A stretch of DNA of 16,611 nt, from NCBI GenBank assembly GCA_965365655.1, contig CBDUCN010000092.1, positions 1 to 16,611 on the forward strand, in the 5' to 3' direction. Source of the stretch: JBFHNV01 sp965365655 (GTDB lineage Bacteria > Pseudomonadota > Gammaproteobacteria > HK1). The position numbers were made by a program, and so were the translations under genes. Below, piece by piece: positions 1-7,255 of the stretch. Every line of letters starts with the position of its first letter. Position 1 is the first letter of the stretch. Under the pieces are notes generated by a model. It ran no database searches. It saw only the letters and a list, made by a program, of their open reading frames with translations, and was not told where the DNA came from.

Positions 1-499
1 ACTTCTCGGCGACGTTCTCCGCGGTGTTGCCCATGTGGTAGCCGTTGAAGGCGTCGAGCAGACCGTCGCGAAGCATCGTGTCCACGAGCTCTGCGGTGCC
101 CATCTTGGTGCCGTTGCGCAGGTGCATGCAGTGCGGGGCCTGGCTCATGCTCTCCTGGCCGCCGGCAACCACGATGCCGGCGTCGCCGAGGCGGATCGCC
201 TGCGAGCCCAGCGCGACCGCGCGCAGGCCCGAGCCGCACAGCTGGTTGATGCCATACGCCGTGCGCTCCACCGGGATGCCGGCGTTGACGGCGGCCTGGC
301 GGGCCGGGTTCTGGCCGGCGCCGGCGGCCAGGATCTGGCCCAGCACCACCTCGGTCACCTCGGCGGCGTCCACCCCGGCGCGCTGCAGCGCCGCGCGGAT
401 CGCGATCTCGCCGAGATAGTGGGCCGGAACGGAACTCAGGCCGCCGCTGAACGCGCCGATGGGCGTGCGCGCCGCGGATGCGATGACGACTTCGGACAT
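1..499 (-). CDS. phaA: Acetyl-CoA C-acetyltransferase (thiolase), 5' part only
   Basis: Biosynthetic thiolase that condenses two acetyl-CoA to acetoacetyl-CoA, the first step of polyhydroxybutyrate synthesis (or the reverse in beta-oxidation). The first 166 codons are visible and the gene runs off the left edge. The N-terminus MSEVVIASAARTPIGAF is the classic thiolase start. The acyl-accepting cysteine is C88 in NQLCGSGLRAV, matching C89 of the Zoogloea enzyme, and the AGGQESMSQAPH segment follows. The ATG at 499 is supported by an AGGGGAG ribosome site about 7 nt upstream. The next gene upstream (DUF3750) ends 270 bp away, so the thiolase probably has its own promoter, overlapped by the palindrome at 681-697. 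That operator resembles sites of PHA regulators, which favours phaA over atoB. The catalytic His and second Cys of the C-terminal half are outside the window. Confidence 0.93.
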   Translation of the reverse strand, partial: MSEVVIASAARTPIGAFSGGLSSVPAHYLGEIAIRAALQRAGVDAAEVTEVVLGQILAAGAGQNPARQAAVNAGIPVERTAYGINQLCGSGLRAVALGSQAIRLGDAGIVVAGGQESMSQAPHCMHLRNGTKMGTAELVDTMLRDGLLDAFNGYHMGNTAENVAEK

Positions 500-571
500 G
501 ATGACAGACTCCCCTGTGTTGGTTCGCTAACGTTGAAGGCCGGAGTCACCGGCGCGGCACGCACCGCGCCC

Positions 572-592
572 GGCCCGGCATTGCGCCGGGCC
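572..592 (-). other. GC hairpin in the thiolase leader
   Basis: Eight perfect base pairs (572-579 with 585-592) around a 5-nt loop, about 75-95 nt before the thiolase ATG. There is no T-run on the minus strand just after it, so it is not a typical terminator. It may stabilise the leader or arise by chance in GC-rich DNA. Confidence 0.25.
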
Positions 593-680
593 TCAGCGAA
601 TCCGTTGCTGAAGCATTCCTTGTGGGCACGGCCCGGGACCGCGACCCCGACTCCGATTCCCGGGACGCTATCGCATTTCG

Positions 681-697
681 ATGTTGCAATGCAACAT
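681..697. promoter_or_regulatory. Palindromic operator ATGTTGCAATGCAACAT (PhaR/PhbF-type)
   Basis: A perfect inverted repeat, ATGTTGCA and TGCAACAT around one central A, in the only AT-rich patch upstream of the thiolase. It fits the TG-N-TGC-N3-GCAA pattern that I recall for the polyhydroxybutyrate regulator PhbF/PhaR. It overlaps the likely -35 box of the thiolase promoter, so repression is the simplest model. The palindrome is seen directly; the regulator is inferred and is not encoded in this window. Confidence 0.6.
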
Positions 698-769
698 AAT
701 CCTGCAGCGCCGGCTCGCGGCACGAGTACGCAAGCCTACGGGATCCGGAGTCCTCGCGGGTGATCGCGA

Positions 770-1513
770 TCATCGCAGGCCGACCCGTCCCACGCCCGGC
801 AGCCGCACGGCCAGGTCCAGCGGGTCCACCCCGACGCCGAGGCTGAGCAGGTTCAGCTCCAGCCCTTCCTCGCGCGCGAGGATGATCCCGAGCACGCCGA
901 ACAGGGACACCTGGTAGCCGGTGTGACTGGGCGCGGGGCCGAACAGCCGGCCGCCGGCGAAGTAGTCCTTGCCGATCGCCGTCGGCGGCAGGTCCACGCC
1001 CAGCCCAGGAACCTGGCGCGCGACGTAGGCGACGAAGGTGTTGCTGTTCGGACCCGGCCACAGCACGTACTCGCGGGCGTGGGGATAGCTCGCCACGGCG
1101 GTCTCGATGTGCGGGATGAGCGCCGCCGCGGCCTCGCCCCGCAGATCCTGGAGCAGCTCGGGCGGCGAGCCGTACCAGCGGCGGTCCGGGAGATCGTGGT
1201 GCGAGACCACCGCCAGCCCGCCGTGGCGGGCGCGCCACCCCAGCACCTGGTGCACGGTGTAGCGCTTCGCGCCCTCGGGCTTGAGCGCGATCCAGGTGTG
1301 GACCGCGAAGATGCCGCGCCAGTCGAACGCGCGCGCGGCGTACACCTGCACCACCGCCTCCCGGGTGGTGTCCGGATCCGGGGCCAGCGCGGCGCTGGAG
1401 CGGTCGGCGGTGCGCCAGTCGGCGCCGAGCCGCGCGGCGCCGCACGCCGACACCAGCAGCGGCGCCAGCAGCAGCACGCTCAGCGCGGACACGATGCGGG
1501 TGCCCCATCTCAT
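770..1513 (-). CDS. DUF3750-family lipoprotein
   Basis: A 247-residue protein of unknown function that I assign to DUF3750 from its conserved stretches: EAVVQVYAARAFDWRGIFAVHTWIA, SHHDLPDRRWYGSPPELL, PGPNSNTFVAYVARQVP and AIGKDYF. Residues 1-24 form a lipoprotein signal peptide with a hydrophobic core and the lipobox LLVSAC. C24 would be the lipidated cysteine, and the protein would be anchored to the inner or outer membrane on the periplasmic side. The ATG at 1513 gives the complete signal peptide, although no strong ribosome site precedes it. It starts 43 bp after the stop of the Ldh_2 dehydrogenase on the same strand, so it may be the last gene of that operon or have a weak promoter of its own. 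No catalytic motif can be assigned. Confidence 0.8.
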   Translation of the reverse strand: MRWGTRIVSALSVLLLAPLLVSACGAARLGADWRTADRSSAALAPDPDTTREAVVQVYAARAFDWRGIFAVHTWIALKPEGAKRYTVHQVLGWRARHGGLAVVSHHDLPDRRWYGSPPELLQDLRGEAAAALIPHIETAVASYPHAREYVLWPGPNSNTFVAYVARQVPGLGVDLPPTAIGKDYFAGGRLFGPAPSHTGYQVSLFGVLGIILAREEGLELNLLSLGVGVDPLDLAVRLPGVGRVGLR

Positions 1514-1556
1514 GGCGTCCGAGGGTACCTCGTGGCGAGGGAGGCGAGGGAGGCGC

Positions 1557-2561
1557 TCACGCCGCCGCGAGCGCGCGCAGCTCCGCGAGCAGCGGCGCCG
1601 GCAGCTCGATCCCGTCGCGCTGCGCGCGCGCCGCCTGCGCCCGGCGGCGCTCGCCGGGCACGCGGCATCCCGGCTGTCCGGTGACGGCGTCGAGAAGAGT
1701 CTCCACCCGCTCCGCGAACGCGTCGCCGGAGAACGCGCCGGGATCCAGCAGCACGAAGGACTGCGCGACCCGCGGCGGCGGCCCGTCGGCGGTGAAGAAC
1801 GAGCTCGCTTCGAAGCCCAGGTGGCTCGCGGTCAGCGCGGCCGTCAGGATCTCCACGACGAGCGCCAGCGCGGCCCCCTTGGCGCCGCCGATGGGCAGCA
1901 TGGTGCCGCCCAGCGCCGCCTCGGCGTCGGTGGTGGGACGGCCCTCGGCGTCGATCGCCCAGCCCTCGGGGATGGGCCGTCCGTCGCGCGCCGCTGCGAC
2001 GACCTTGCCTCGGGCCACGGTGCTCAGCGACAGGTCCACCACGAGCGGCGGCGCGCTGCGGCGCGGGCACGCGAACGCGATGGGGTTGGTGCCGAACACG
2101 CCGCGGCGCCCGCCCCACGGCGCGATGCCCGCCGGCGAGTTGCTGAAGCCGAGCGCCAGCGCGCCGCGCTCGGCCGCCCACGCGACGTGATGGCCCGCGA
2201 CGCCCGCGTGGTGGGAGTTGCCGATCGCGGCGGCCGCGACCCCGGTCTCGGGAAGCAGCGCCAGCGCGGCCTCGAGGCCGGCCCGGATCGCGGGATGCGC
2301 GAAGCCGTCGCGGGCGTCCACCCGCACGCTGGCGGCGGCGCTGCGCTCGACGCCTGGCCGCGCCCGCCCGTCCACCTTGCCGCTTCGAACCTGGGCCGCG
2401 TACTGCGGCAGGCGCGACGCGCCGTGCGACGCGAGCCCTTCGGACTCGGCCGCGGCCAGGGCCGCCGCGACCTCGCTCGCGACCGCCGCGTCGGCGCCGG
2501 CCGCGACCAGCGCCCGGGCGCAGAGATCGGCCAGCGCGCCGACGGCGATGCGCTCGCTCAT
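1557..2561 (-). CDS. Ldh_2-family NAD(P)-dependent malate/L-lactate-type dehydrogenase
   Basis: A 334-residue oxidoreductase of the Ldh_2 family (malate, sulfolactate, ureidoglycolate and similar dehydrogenases; not the Rossmann-type MDH). It oxidises a 2-hydroxyacid to a 2-oxoacid with NAD(P). Visible signatures are S45-H46-G47 with R50 (the conserved SHG...R active-site segment), GNSHHAGVAGHHVAW, the FSNSPAGIAPWGG and GTNPIAFACPR stretches, DLSLSTVARGK, and the late GGAKGAALALVVEILTAAL. The ATG at 2561 overlaps the stop of the flavoprotein gene by 4 nt (ATGA), so translation is probably coupled. As the last enzyme of an operon with Sdh-like and fumarase genes, it most simply takes malate to oxaloacetate. 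A methylated or otherwise substituted malate is also possible, since members of this family differ in substrate. Confidence 0.9.
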   Translation of the reverse strand: MSERIAVGALADLCARALVAAGADAAVASEVAAALAAAESEGLASHGASRLPQYAAQVRSGKVDGRARPGVERSAAASVRVDARDGFAHPAIRAGLEAALALLPETGVAAAAIGNSHHAGVAGHHVAWAAERGALALGFSNSPAGIAPWGGRRGVFGTNPIAFACPRRSAPPLVVDLSLSTVARGKVVAAARDGRPIPEGWAIDAEGRPTTDAEAALGGTMLPIGGAKGAALALVVEILTAALTASHLGFEASSFFTADGPPPRVAQSFVLLDPGAFSGDAFAERVETLLDAVTGQPGCRVPGERRRAQAARAQRDGIELPAPLLAELRALAAA

Positions 2562-4306
2562 GCCGCGCAGCCGCCGGAGGCGATCAGCGACTGCCCGGGT
2601 CGCACGCGGGTGAAGCTCACCGGCTGCATGTCGACCGCGAGATCGCCCTCGCGCAGGCGCACCCGCGTGAACGACGAGGCCTCGGGCGCGCCGGACTCCG
2701 GGAAGTCGCGTCGGTAGTGCGCGCCGCGGGAGTCCTCGCGCGCGCGCGCCGCCGCCGCGATCGCGCGGCTCACCAGCACCAGGCTGCGCAGGTTCAGCCA
2801 GTCGTGCCACGTCACGTCGTAGGCGCGGTCTGCGCCGCCAAGCCCGATGTCGCCGAGCCGCTCGTCCAGCCCGGCCAGCGCGTCCAGCGCGCCGGTGAGG
2901 CCCGACGCGTCGCGCAGGATCCCGACGCGGTCCCACATCAGGTCCGACAGCGCGTCGCGCACCGCGGCCAGATCGTCGCCGGGACGGCCCGCGCGGCGCG
3001 CGTACGGCGCGAGGACGCTGTCGATCGCGCGCTCCACCGCGTCGCCGTCGGGCTCGTGCCAGCATGCCCCGGCGCGCACGGCCTCGCCCATGCTGCGCCC
3101 CGCGACGCGCCCGAACACGGTGGAGTTCGCGACCCCGTTGCCGCCGAGCCGGTTCGCGCCGTGCACGCCGCCGGAGTCTTCGCCCGCGACGAACAGCCCG
3201 TCCAGGGCCGTGCGGCAGTCCGGCTCGAACTCGATTCCGCCCATCATGTAGTGCGCGGTGGGCACCACCTCCACGCGTCCGCCGGCGAGATCGAAGCCGC
3301 AGTCCGCACAGCGCTCGACCATGCCCTTGAACTGGCGGCGCACCGCGTCGGGCCCGAGGTGGCTCATCTGGATGTAGACGCCGCCCATCGGGGTGACGTT
3401 GCCGTCGAGCATCTCCTGGTAGATCGCGCGGCTCACGATGTCGCGGGTGGCGCGCTCGAGCTTGTCGTCGTAGCGGTGCATGAAGCGCTCGCCGTCGCCG
3501 CCCAGCAGGTAGCCGCCGGCGCCGCGCAGGCCCTCCTCGAGCACCGTGCCGGTCATGCGCGTGTCCGGCCCGGCGAGCAGCCCGGTGGGGTGGAACTGCA
3601 CCATCTCGAGATCGCGCAGGCTCAGCCCCGCGTGAAGCGCCATCGCCATGCCGTCGCAGCTCTTGTCGCCGGACGGCGTGTGATACCGGTACATGGTCGG
3701 GCCGCCGCCGGTCGCGAGCAGCACCGCCTTCGCCTCGACCAGGCGGAAGCCGCCGCTGCGCATGTCGATCATCAGCACGCCGGCGAGCGCCCCGCCCCCG
3801 CGCGCCGGCACCAGCGCGATCGCGCGGTGGTCCTCCAGGCGCTCGGCGCCCGAGCGCCACACCTGCTCGGCGAGGCGGTTGATGATCTCGATGCCGGTCA
3901 GGTCGCCCTTGTGCACCGTGCGATCGAAGGTCTGCCCGGCGAAGGCCTTCTGGTGCACCGTGCCGTCGGGGTTGCGGTCGAAGAAGCAGCCGATCTCGTT
4001 CTCGAGCTCGCGGATCGTGGCCTGAGCGCCGGTGACCAGGGTCCACGCGAGATCCTGGTGGTTGAGCCACTTGCCGCCCTCGATGGTGTCCATGAAGTGG
4101 CGCTCCACCGAGTCGCCGGGCGCCAGCGCGACGTTGTAGCCGCCCTGCACCATGCGCGTGCAGCCGCACTTGCCGAGCAGCCCCTTCACCGCGATCGTGA
4201 TGTGCGCGTCGGGCGCCGCGCGCCGTGCGTGAAGCGCCGCGAACAGGCCGGCGCCGCCGGATCCGAGGATCAGCACGTCGGTGCGCAGGCGCTCGACGGC
4301 GTTCAC
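2558..4306 (-). CDS. Succinate dehydrogenase/fumarate reductase-type flavoprotein subunit
   Basis: A 582-residue FAD subunit, normal length for SdhA/FrdA. The Rossmann motif is at residues 11-25 (VLILGSGGAGLFAAL). The dicarboxylate active site is complete by alignment with E. coli SdhA: H239 in QFHPTGL, R288 in TRDIVSR, H352 in TAHYMMGG and R386 in GANRLGGN. It should interconvert succinate (or an analogue) and fumarate, passing electrons to the iron-sulfur subunit. The histidine that carries covalent FAD in SdhA (SHTVSAQGG) is replaced by C49 (GCTRMVQGG), so FAD is probably bound non-covalently as in L-aspartate oxidase, or attached unusually. The start is GTG at 4306, which overlaps the fumarase beta stop by 4 nt (GTGA). 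L-aspartate oxidase is a less likely alternative, because the operon supplies FeS and membrane subunits. Confidence 0.9.
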   Translation of the reverse strand: MNAVERLRTDVLILGSGGAGLFAALHARRAAPDAHITIAVKGLLGKCGCTRMVQGGYNVALAPGDSVERHFMDTIEGGKWLNHQDLAWTLVTGAQATIRELENEIGCFFDRNPDGTVHQKAFAGQTFDRTVHKGDLTGIEIINRLAEQVWRSGAERLEDHRAIALVPARGGGALAGVLMIDMRSGGFRLVEAKAVLLATGGGPTMYRYHTPSGDKSCDGMAMALHAGLSLRDLEMVQFHPTGLLAGPDTRMTGTVLEEGLRGAGGYLLGGDGERFMHRYDDKLERATRDIVSRAIYQEMLDGNVTPMGGVYIQMSHLGPDAVRRQFKGMVERCADCGFDLAGGRVEVVPTAHYMMGGIEFEPDCRTALDGLFVAGEDSGGVHGANRLGGNGVANSTVFGRVAGRSMGEAVRAGACWHEPDGDAVERAIDSVLAPYARRAGRPGDDLAAVRDALSDLMWDRVGILRDASGLTGALDALAGLDERLGDIGLGGADRAYDVTWHDWLNLRSLVLVSRAIAAAARAREDSRGAHYRRDFPESGAPEASSFTRVRLREGDLAVDMQPVSFTRVRPGQSLIASGGCAA

Positions 4307-4920
4307 CCGGCGGCCTCGCCGCGCAGCTTCGCGAGCGCCGCGTCGCGGCGCGTGCGCGCGCGCTCCGCGACCGCGTCGTACAGCGAGCCGCCGTGCGCGT
4401 CCATCGCGACCAGCAGCGGCCCGAAGCCCTTGATGCGGAACTTCCACAGGCTCTCGGGATTGAGGTCGTCCAGGTCCACGTCCTCGATCATCGTGATCCA
4501 CGTGGTCTCCAGCGCCGCGGTCCCGCCGATGATGGCGAGGTACGCGCCGCCGAGGTCCTGGAATGCGCGCCGCGAGTCCTCCTGCAGGCCGCCCTTGCCG
4601 ATGATGATGCGCACGCCGTGGCGCTCCATCAGCGGGCGGGTGAAGCGCTCCATGCGCGCGCTGGTGGTGGTGCCGATGCACACCGGCGCGTAGCCCGCCG
4701 GGTGCTCGGCGCAGGGCTCGACCTTGCGCACGTTCGGCGCGGTGTGGATCACCGCGTGGCCCGCGAGGTCGAAGCGGGTGTCGCGTCCGCGGTCGAAGAG
4801 GTGGATCTGGGTCGCGTCGCGGATCCCGAACAGGGTGTCCTCCAGCGTCACCGTGTCGCCGATGTGCAGCGCGCGCACCGTGTCCTCGTCCACCGGCATG
4901 TGCAGCGTGTGATGGGCCAT
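4303..4920 (-). CDS. Class I fumarate hydratase, beta subunit
   Basis: A 205-residue protein matching the C-terminal (beta) domain of iron-sulfur fumarases and L-tartrate dehydratases. Recognisable stretches are GDTVTLEDTLFGIRDATQI, the GHAVIHTAPNVRK segment, the GTTTSARMERFTRPLMERHGVRIIIGKGG substrate-binding region, and FGPLLVAMDAHGGSLYD. With the alpha subunit it should form an O2-sensitive [4Fe-4S] hydratase for fumarate to L-malate. Tartrate dehydratase and mesaconate hydratase use the same fold, so the substrate cannot be fixed from sequence alone. The ATG at 4920 lies 3 nt after the alpha stop. Its stop overlaps the GTG of the flavoprotein gene by 4 nt. Confidence 0.92.
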   Translation of the reverse strand: MAHHTLHMPVDEDTVRALHIGDTVTLEDTLFGIRDATQIHLFDRGRDTRFDLAGHAVIHTAPNVRKVEPCAEHPAGYAPVCIGTTTSARMERFTRPLMERHGVRIIIGKGGLQEDSRRAFQDLGGAYLAIIGGTAALETTWITMIEDVDLDDLNPESLWKFRIKGFGPLLVAMDAHGGSLYDAVAERARTRRDAALAKLRGEAAG

Positions 4921-4923
4921 GAT

Positions 4924-5799
4924 TCAGAATCCGAAGCTGACGCCTGCAGGCGTGAAGGTCGCGCGCGCGCGGCGCGCCGAGTGGCACTGGATGTTCACCG
5001 CCACCGGGTTCATCGTGATGTGCGTGGCGGCGGTCTCCACGTGCACCGCGAACGCGGTGGAATCGCCGCCGAGGCCCTGCGGGCCGATGCCGAGGCTGTT
5101 CACCGCGTCGGTGAGCTCCTCTTCCAGGCGCGCGCCCTCGGGGTCCTCGCAGTGCGTGCCCAGCGCGCGGGTGGCCGCGACCTTGGCGAGGTGCATGCAG
5201 AGATCCGCGGTGCCGCCCACGCCCACGCCCACGATGGTCGGCGGGCAGACCTTGCCGCCGGCCTCCACCACCTTGTCCACGACGAAGGTCTTGACGCCCA
5301 TCTCGCCCTCGGCCGGGATGCACATCTTCAGGAAGGAGCCGTTCTCGGAGCCGCTGCCCTTCGGGATCATCTCGATCTCCAGGGTGTGCGGCGCGTCGCT
5401 GAACGCCCAGTTGATCACGGGCACCCGGATGCCGCACGACGTGTGCGCGTTCTCGCGCGAGATCGGGTGCACGACCGACGAGCGCAGCGGGTGCTCGCGG
5501 GTCGCGCGCTCGCAGCCGCGGCGGATGGCGTCGGCCAGGTCCGTGCCGTGGGCGTCCACGCCGCGGCCGATGGTCACGTTGTAGATCGGGATGCCCGTGT
5601 CCTGGCACAGCAGGTTGTCGTTGTCCTCGGCGACCCGGATGTTGACCATCATGGTGCCCAGCACCGACTTCGCGGTGTCGTCGCTCTCGCGCTGGTCGAG
5701 GCGCTGGAAGCCGGTCTTGATGTCGTCCGGCAGGCGCTTCAGCGCCCGGATGTACAGCTCGCGTGCCGCGTCCTCCACGGCCTTCATGTCGATCTTCAT
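4924..5799 (-). CDS. Class I fumarate hydratase, alpha subunit (Fe-S)
   Basis: A 291-residue catalytic subunit of two-component class I fumarase. The three expected [4Fe-4S] ligands are present with the family's spacing: C65 in LLCQDTG, C185 in KVCPPTIVGVGVGG and C272 in NIQCHSARRA. SRENAHTSCGIR and KGSGSENGSFLKM are also typical. It adds water across the fumarate double bond, in the cytoplasm. The ATG at 5799 begins MKIDMKAVEDAARELYI. The ribosome site is weak (GGTGG), and the gap from the preceding sdhC-like gene is 32 bp, the loosest spacing inside the operon. L-tartrate or mesaconate hydratase activity is an alternative that only an assay can exclude. Confidence 0.93.
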   Translation of the reverse strand: MKIDMKAVEDAARELYIRALKRLPDDIKTGFQRLDQRESDDTAKSVLGTMMVNIRVAEDNDNLLCQDTGIPIYNVTIGRGVDAHGTDLADAIRRGCERATREHPLRSSVVHPISRENAHTSCGIRVPVINWAFSDAPHTLEIEMIPKGSGSENGSFLKMCIPAEGEMGVKTFVVDKVVEAGGKVCPPTIVGVGVGGTADLCMHLAKVAATRALGTHCEDPEGARLEEELTDAVNSLGIGPQGLGGDSTAFAVHVETAATHITMNPVAVNIQCHSARRARATFTPAGVSFGF

Positions 5800-5831
5800 G
5801 TGTGCCACCGGGGGTTGATCATCGCGCGCCC

Positions 5832-6176
5832 TCACAGCGCGCCGAGCAGGAACATCAGGCCCGTCGCGAGGCCGACGCCGCCGGTCACGGCGATCAGAGA
5901 ATCGTAGCCGGCCCGCCACGGGGTGAGCTCGATCAACAGCAGCCGCAGGCCGCCGGCGAGGTGCACCGCGAGCAGCGCGACGAGCACGGTCTCCGCGAGC
6001 TTGACCAGGGGCGACTGCGACCAGTGCAGGATGCCGTCCAGCGCCGCCTCTCCACGCAGCACCGTCGCCAGCACCAGGAAGTGCACGGGCAGGAACAGCG
6101 TCAGCAGCAGTCCGGACACGCGGTGCGCGAGGAACGCGAGGTAACCGGGCTGACGGCGGGTCGGGCGGGCGCGCAC
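5832..6176 (-). CDS. Succinate dehydrogenase cytochrome b-type membrane anchor (SdhC-like)
   Basis: A 114-residue membrane protein with three predicted helices at about 18-40, 57-80 and 93-114. The HRVSG motif (18-22), at the start of helix 1, is the quinone-site signature of SdhC. H72 in AVHLAGGLR reproduces the H-x3-G-x-R motif that holds the heme b ligand (H84) in E. coli SdhC. It anchors the flavoprotein/iron-sulfur pair to the inner membrane and exchanges electrons with quinone. The start is GTG at 6176, 3 nt after the previous stop; no nearby ATG serves better. It is followed by fumarase genes rather than the flavoprotein, which is unlike the usual sdhCDAB order. Confidence 0.85.
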   Translation of the reverse strand: MRARPTRRQPGYLAFLAHRVSGLLLTLFLPVHFLVLATVLRGEAALDGILHWSQSPLVKLAETVLVALLAVHLAGGLRLLLIELTPWRAGYDSLIAVTGGVGLATGLMFLLGAL

Positions 6177-6179
6177 CGC

Positions 6180-6539
6180 TCACGCTCCCCCGGGACCGGC
6201 GAACATCGCCAGCGCGGCGCGCAGCCCGAGCGCGAGCAGAGCGAGCGCCAGCGCCGCGCTCAGCGCGTTCACGCTCGTCGTGCGCAGCGGCGTCCACTCT
6301 CGCAGCACCGCGCGCACGCCCAGCGGCGCGTGAACCGCGGCGGCGATCGTGAAGCTGCAGTAGAACGCGAGCCAGCCGCCGTGACCGCGAAGCCTGCTCA
6401 CGATCTCCGCCGCGTCGAGGCCGCCCTGCACCGCCCAGATCATCGTGCCCAGGTGCACGCACACGGTGACCGCCAGCACCGCCGCGCTGGCGCGCTGGGC
6501 GAGCCACAGCCACGCCTCGGTGCGCACCGCGGCGGTCAC
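6180..6539 (-). CDS. Second Sdh/Frd membrane anchor subunit
   Basis: A 119-residue protein with three predicted transmembrane helices at about 10-36, 55-77 and 88-113. AQRASAAVL opens helix 1 in the way HRVSG does in SdhC. H70 in VHAPLGVR again shows the H-x3-G-x-R pattern, and H29 is a second helix-1 histidine. Both anchors of this complex therefore carry SdhC-like histidines, so one or two hemes are possible. The start is GTG at 6539, overlapping the stop of the iron-sulfur gene by 4 nt (GTGA); longer upstream reading in this frame is only the shadow of that gene. Its role as quinone-binding anchor is inferred from topology and position. Confidence 0.8.
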   Translation of the reverse strand: MTAAVRTEAWLWLAQRASAAVLAVTVCVHLGTMIWAVQGGLDAAEIVSRLRGHGGWLAFYCSFTIAAAVHAPLGVRAVLREWTPLRTTSVNALSAALALALLALGLRAALAMFAGPGGA

Positions 6540-7255
6540 AGGTCGCCCTTCAGGAGCGCCCGCGCGACCGTGCGCTTCAGGCCCGCGATGGACGCGGTCG
6601 GGTCGAGGTGCTTGGGACAGTGCCGCACGCAGCCCTGCTGGGTGTGGCAGCCGTGGCAGCCGCCGTCGCCGCTCACCGCCCGCAGGCGCTCGCGGCGGGC
6701 GCCGTCGCGCACGTCGTTGACCAGGCTCCATGCGCGGTTGAGCGCGGCCGGGCCCAGGTAGTCCGGGTTCCACGCGACCACGTCGCAGGCCGCGTAGCAC
6801 ACGCCGCAGCCGATGCACTCGATGGCGGCATCGGCTGCGCGGCGCTCGGGCGAGGCCGGCGCGACCACGGCGAAATCCGCACCGGGCGCGGCCTCGCCTT
6901 CGAACGCGCCGCCGGCGCGTGCCATCTTGTCGAAGAACGTGCTCATGTCCACCGCGAGGTCCTTGATCACCTCGAGATTCGCGAGCGGCGCCACCTCCAG
7001 GCGTCCGTCGTGCAGCACCCGCTGCACGTGGGTGCGGCACGTCCAGCGTGGAGTCCCGTTCACCGTCATCGCGCACGAGCCGCACATGCCGACGCGGCAC
7101 GCGAAGCGGTACGCGAGCGTCGGATCGGCGTGACGCTGGATCCACGTCACGGTGTCGAGCACCGTCTGGTTGTCCTCCAGCGGCACGCGATACTCGACGA
7201 AGCGGCCCTCGCGGCGACCGCGCCAGACGGAGACGTCGATGGTGGACCGTGACAC
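6536..7255 (-). CDS. sdhB: Succinate dehydrogenase/fumarate reductase iron-sulfur subunit
   Basis: A 239-residue electron-transfer subunit, normal SdhB/FrdB length. The N-terminal [2Fe-2S] ligands are C53, C58, C61 and C73 (FACRVGMCGSC ... WTC). The C-terminal part carries C147-x2-C150-x2-C153-x3-C157, and C203-x5-C209-x3-C213 ending in CPKHLDP. This gives the usual [4Fe-4S] (C147, C150, C153, C213) and [3Fe-4S] (C157, C203, C209) sets. The residue after C157 is Asp, not the common Pro, and an extra C200 precedes the last set. It is the first gene of the operon. The start is GTG at 7255 with a purine-rich GAGGA stretch about 10-13 nt upstream. The divergent control region begins directly behind it. 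Confidence 0.93.
   Translation of the reverse strand: MSRSTIDVSVWRGRREGRFVEYRVPLEDNQTVLDTVTWIQRHADPTLAYRFACRVGMCGSCAMTVNGTPRWTCRTHVQRVLHDGRLEVAPLANLEVIKDLAVDMSTFFDKMARAGGAFEGEAAPGADFAVVAPASPERRAADAAIECIGCGVCYAACDVVAWNPDYLGPAALNRAWSLVNDVRDGARRERLRAVSGDGGCHGCHTQQGCVRHCPKHLDPTASIAGLKRTVARALLKGDL

Larger units (their letters stand above)
500..769. other. Intergenic region upstream of the thiolase
   Basis: 270 bp without a convincing gene. It holds the thiolase ribosome site (about 507-513), a perfect hairpin (GGCCCGGC at 572-579, GCCGGGCC at 585-592, 5-nt loop) in the likely mRNA leader, and a small AT-richer island around 670-700 with the palindromic operator. A weak minus-strand promoter can be drawn with TTGCAT inside the palindrome as the -35 box and an ATAGCG/GATAGC -10 box 16-17 nt downstream. 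This is inference only. Confidence 0.5.

Noticed and set aside
2717..5907. Long plus-strand open frames opposite the flavoprotein and fumarase genes
   Set aside because: They are antisense shadows: translations are rich in His, Arg and Ala without domain signatures, and the minus-strand frames match known families throughout.
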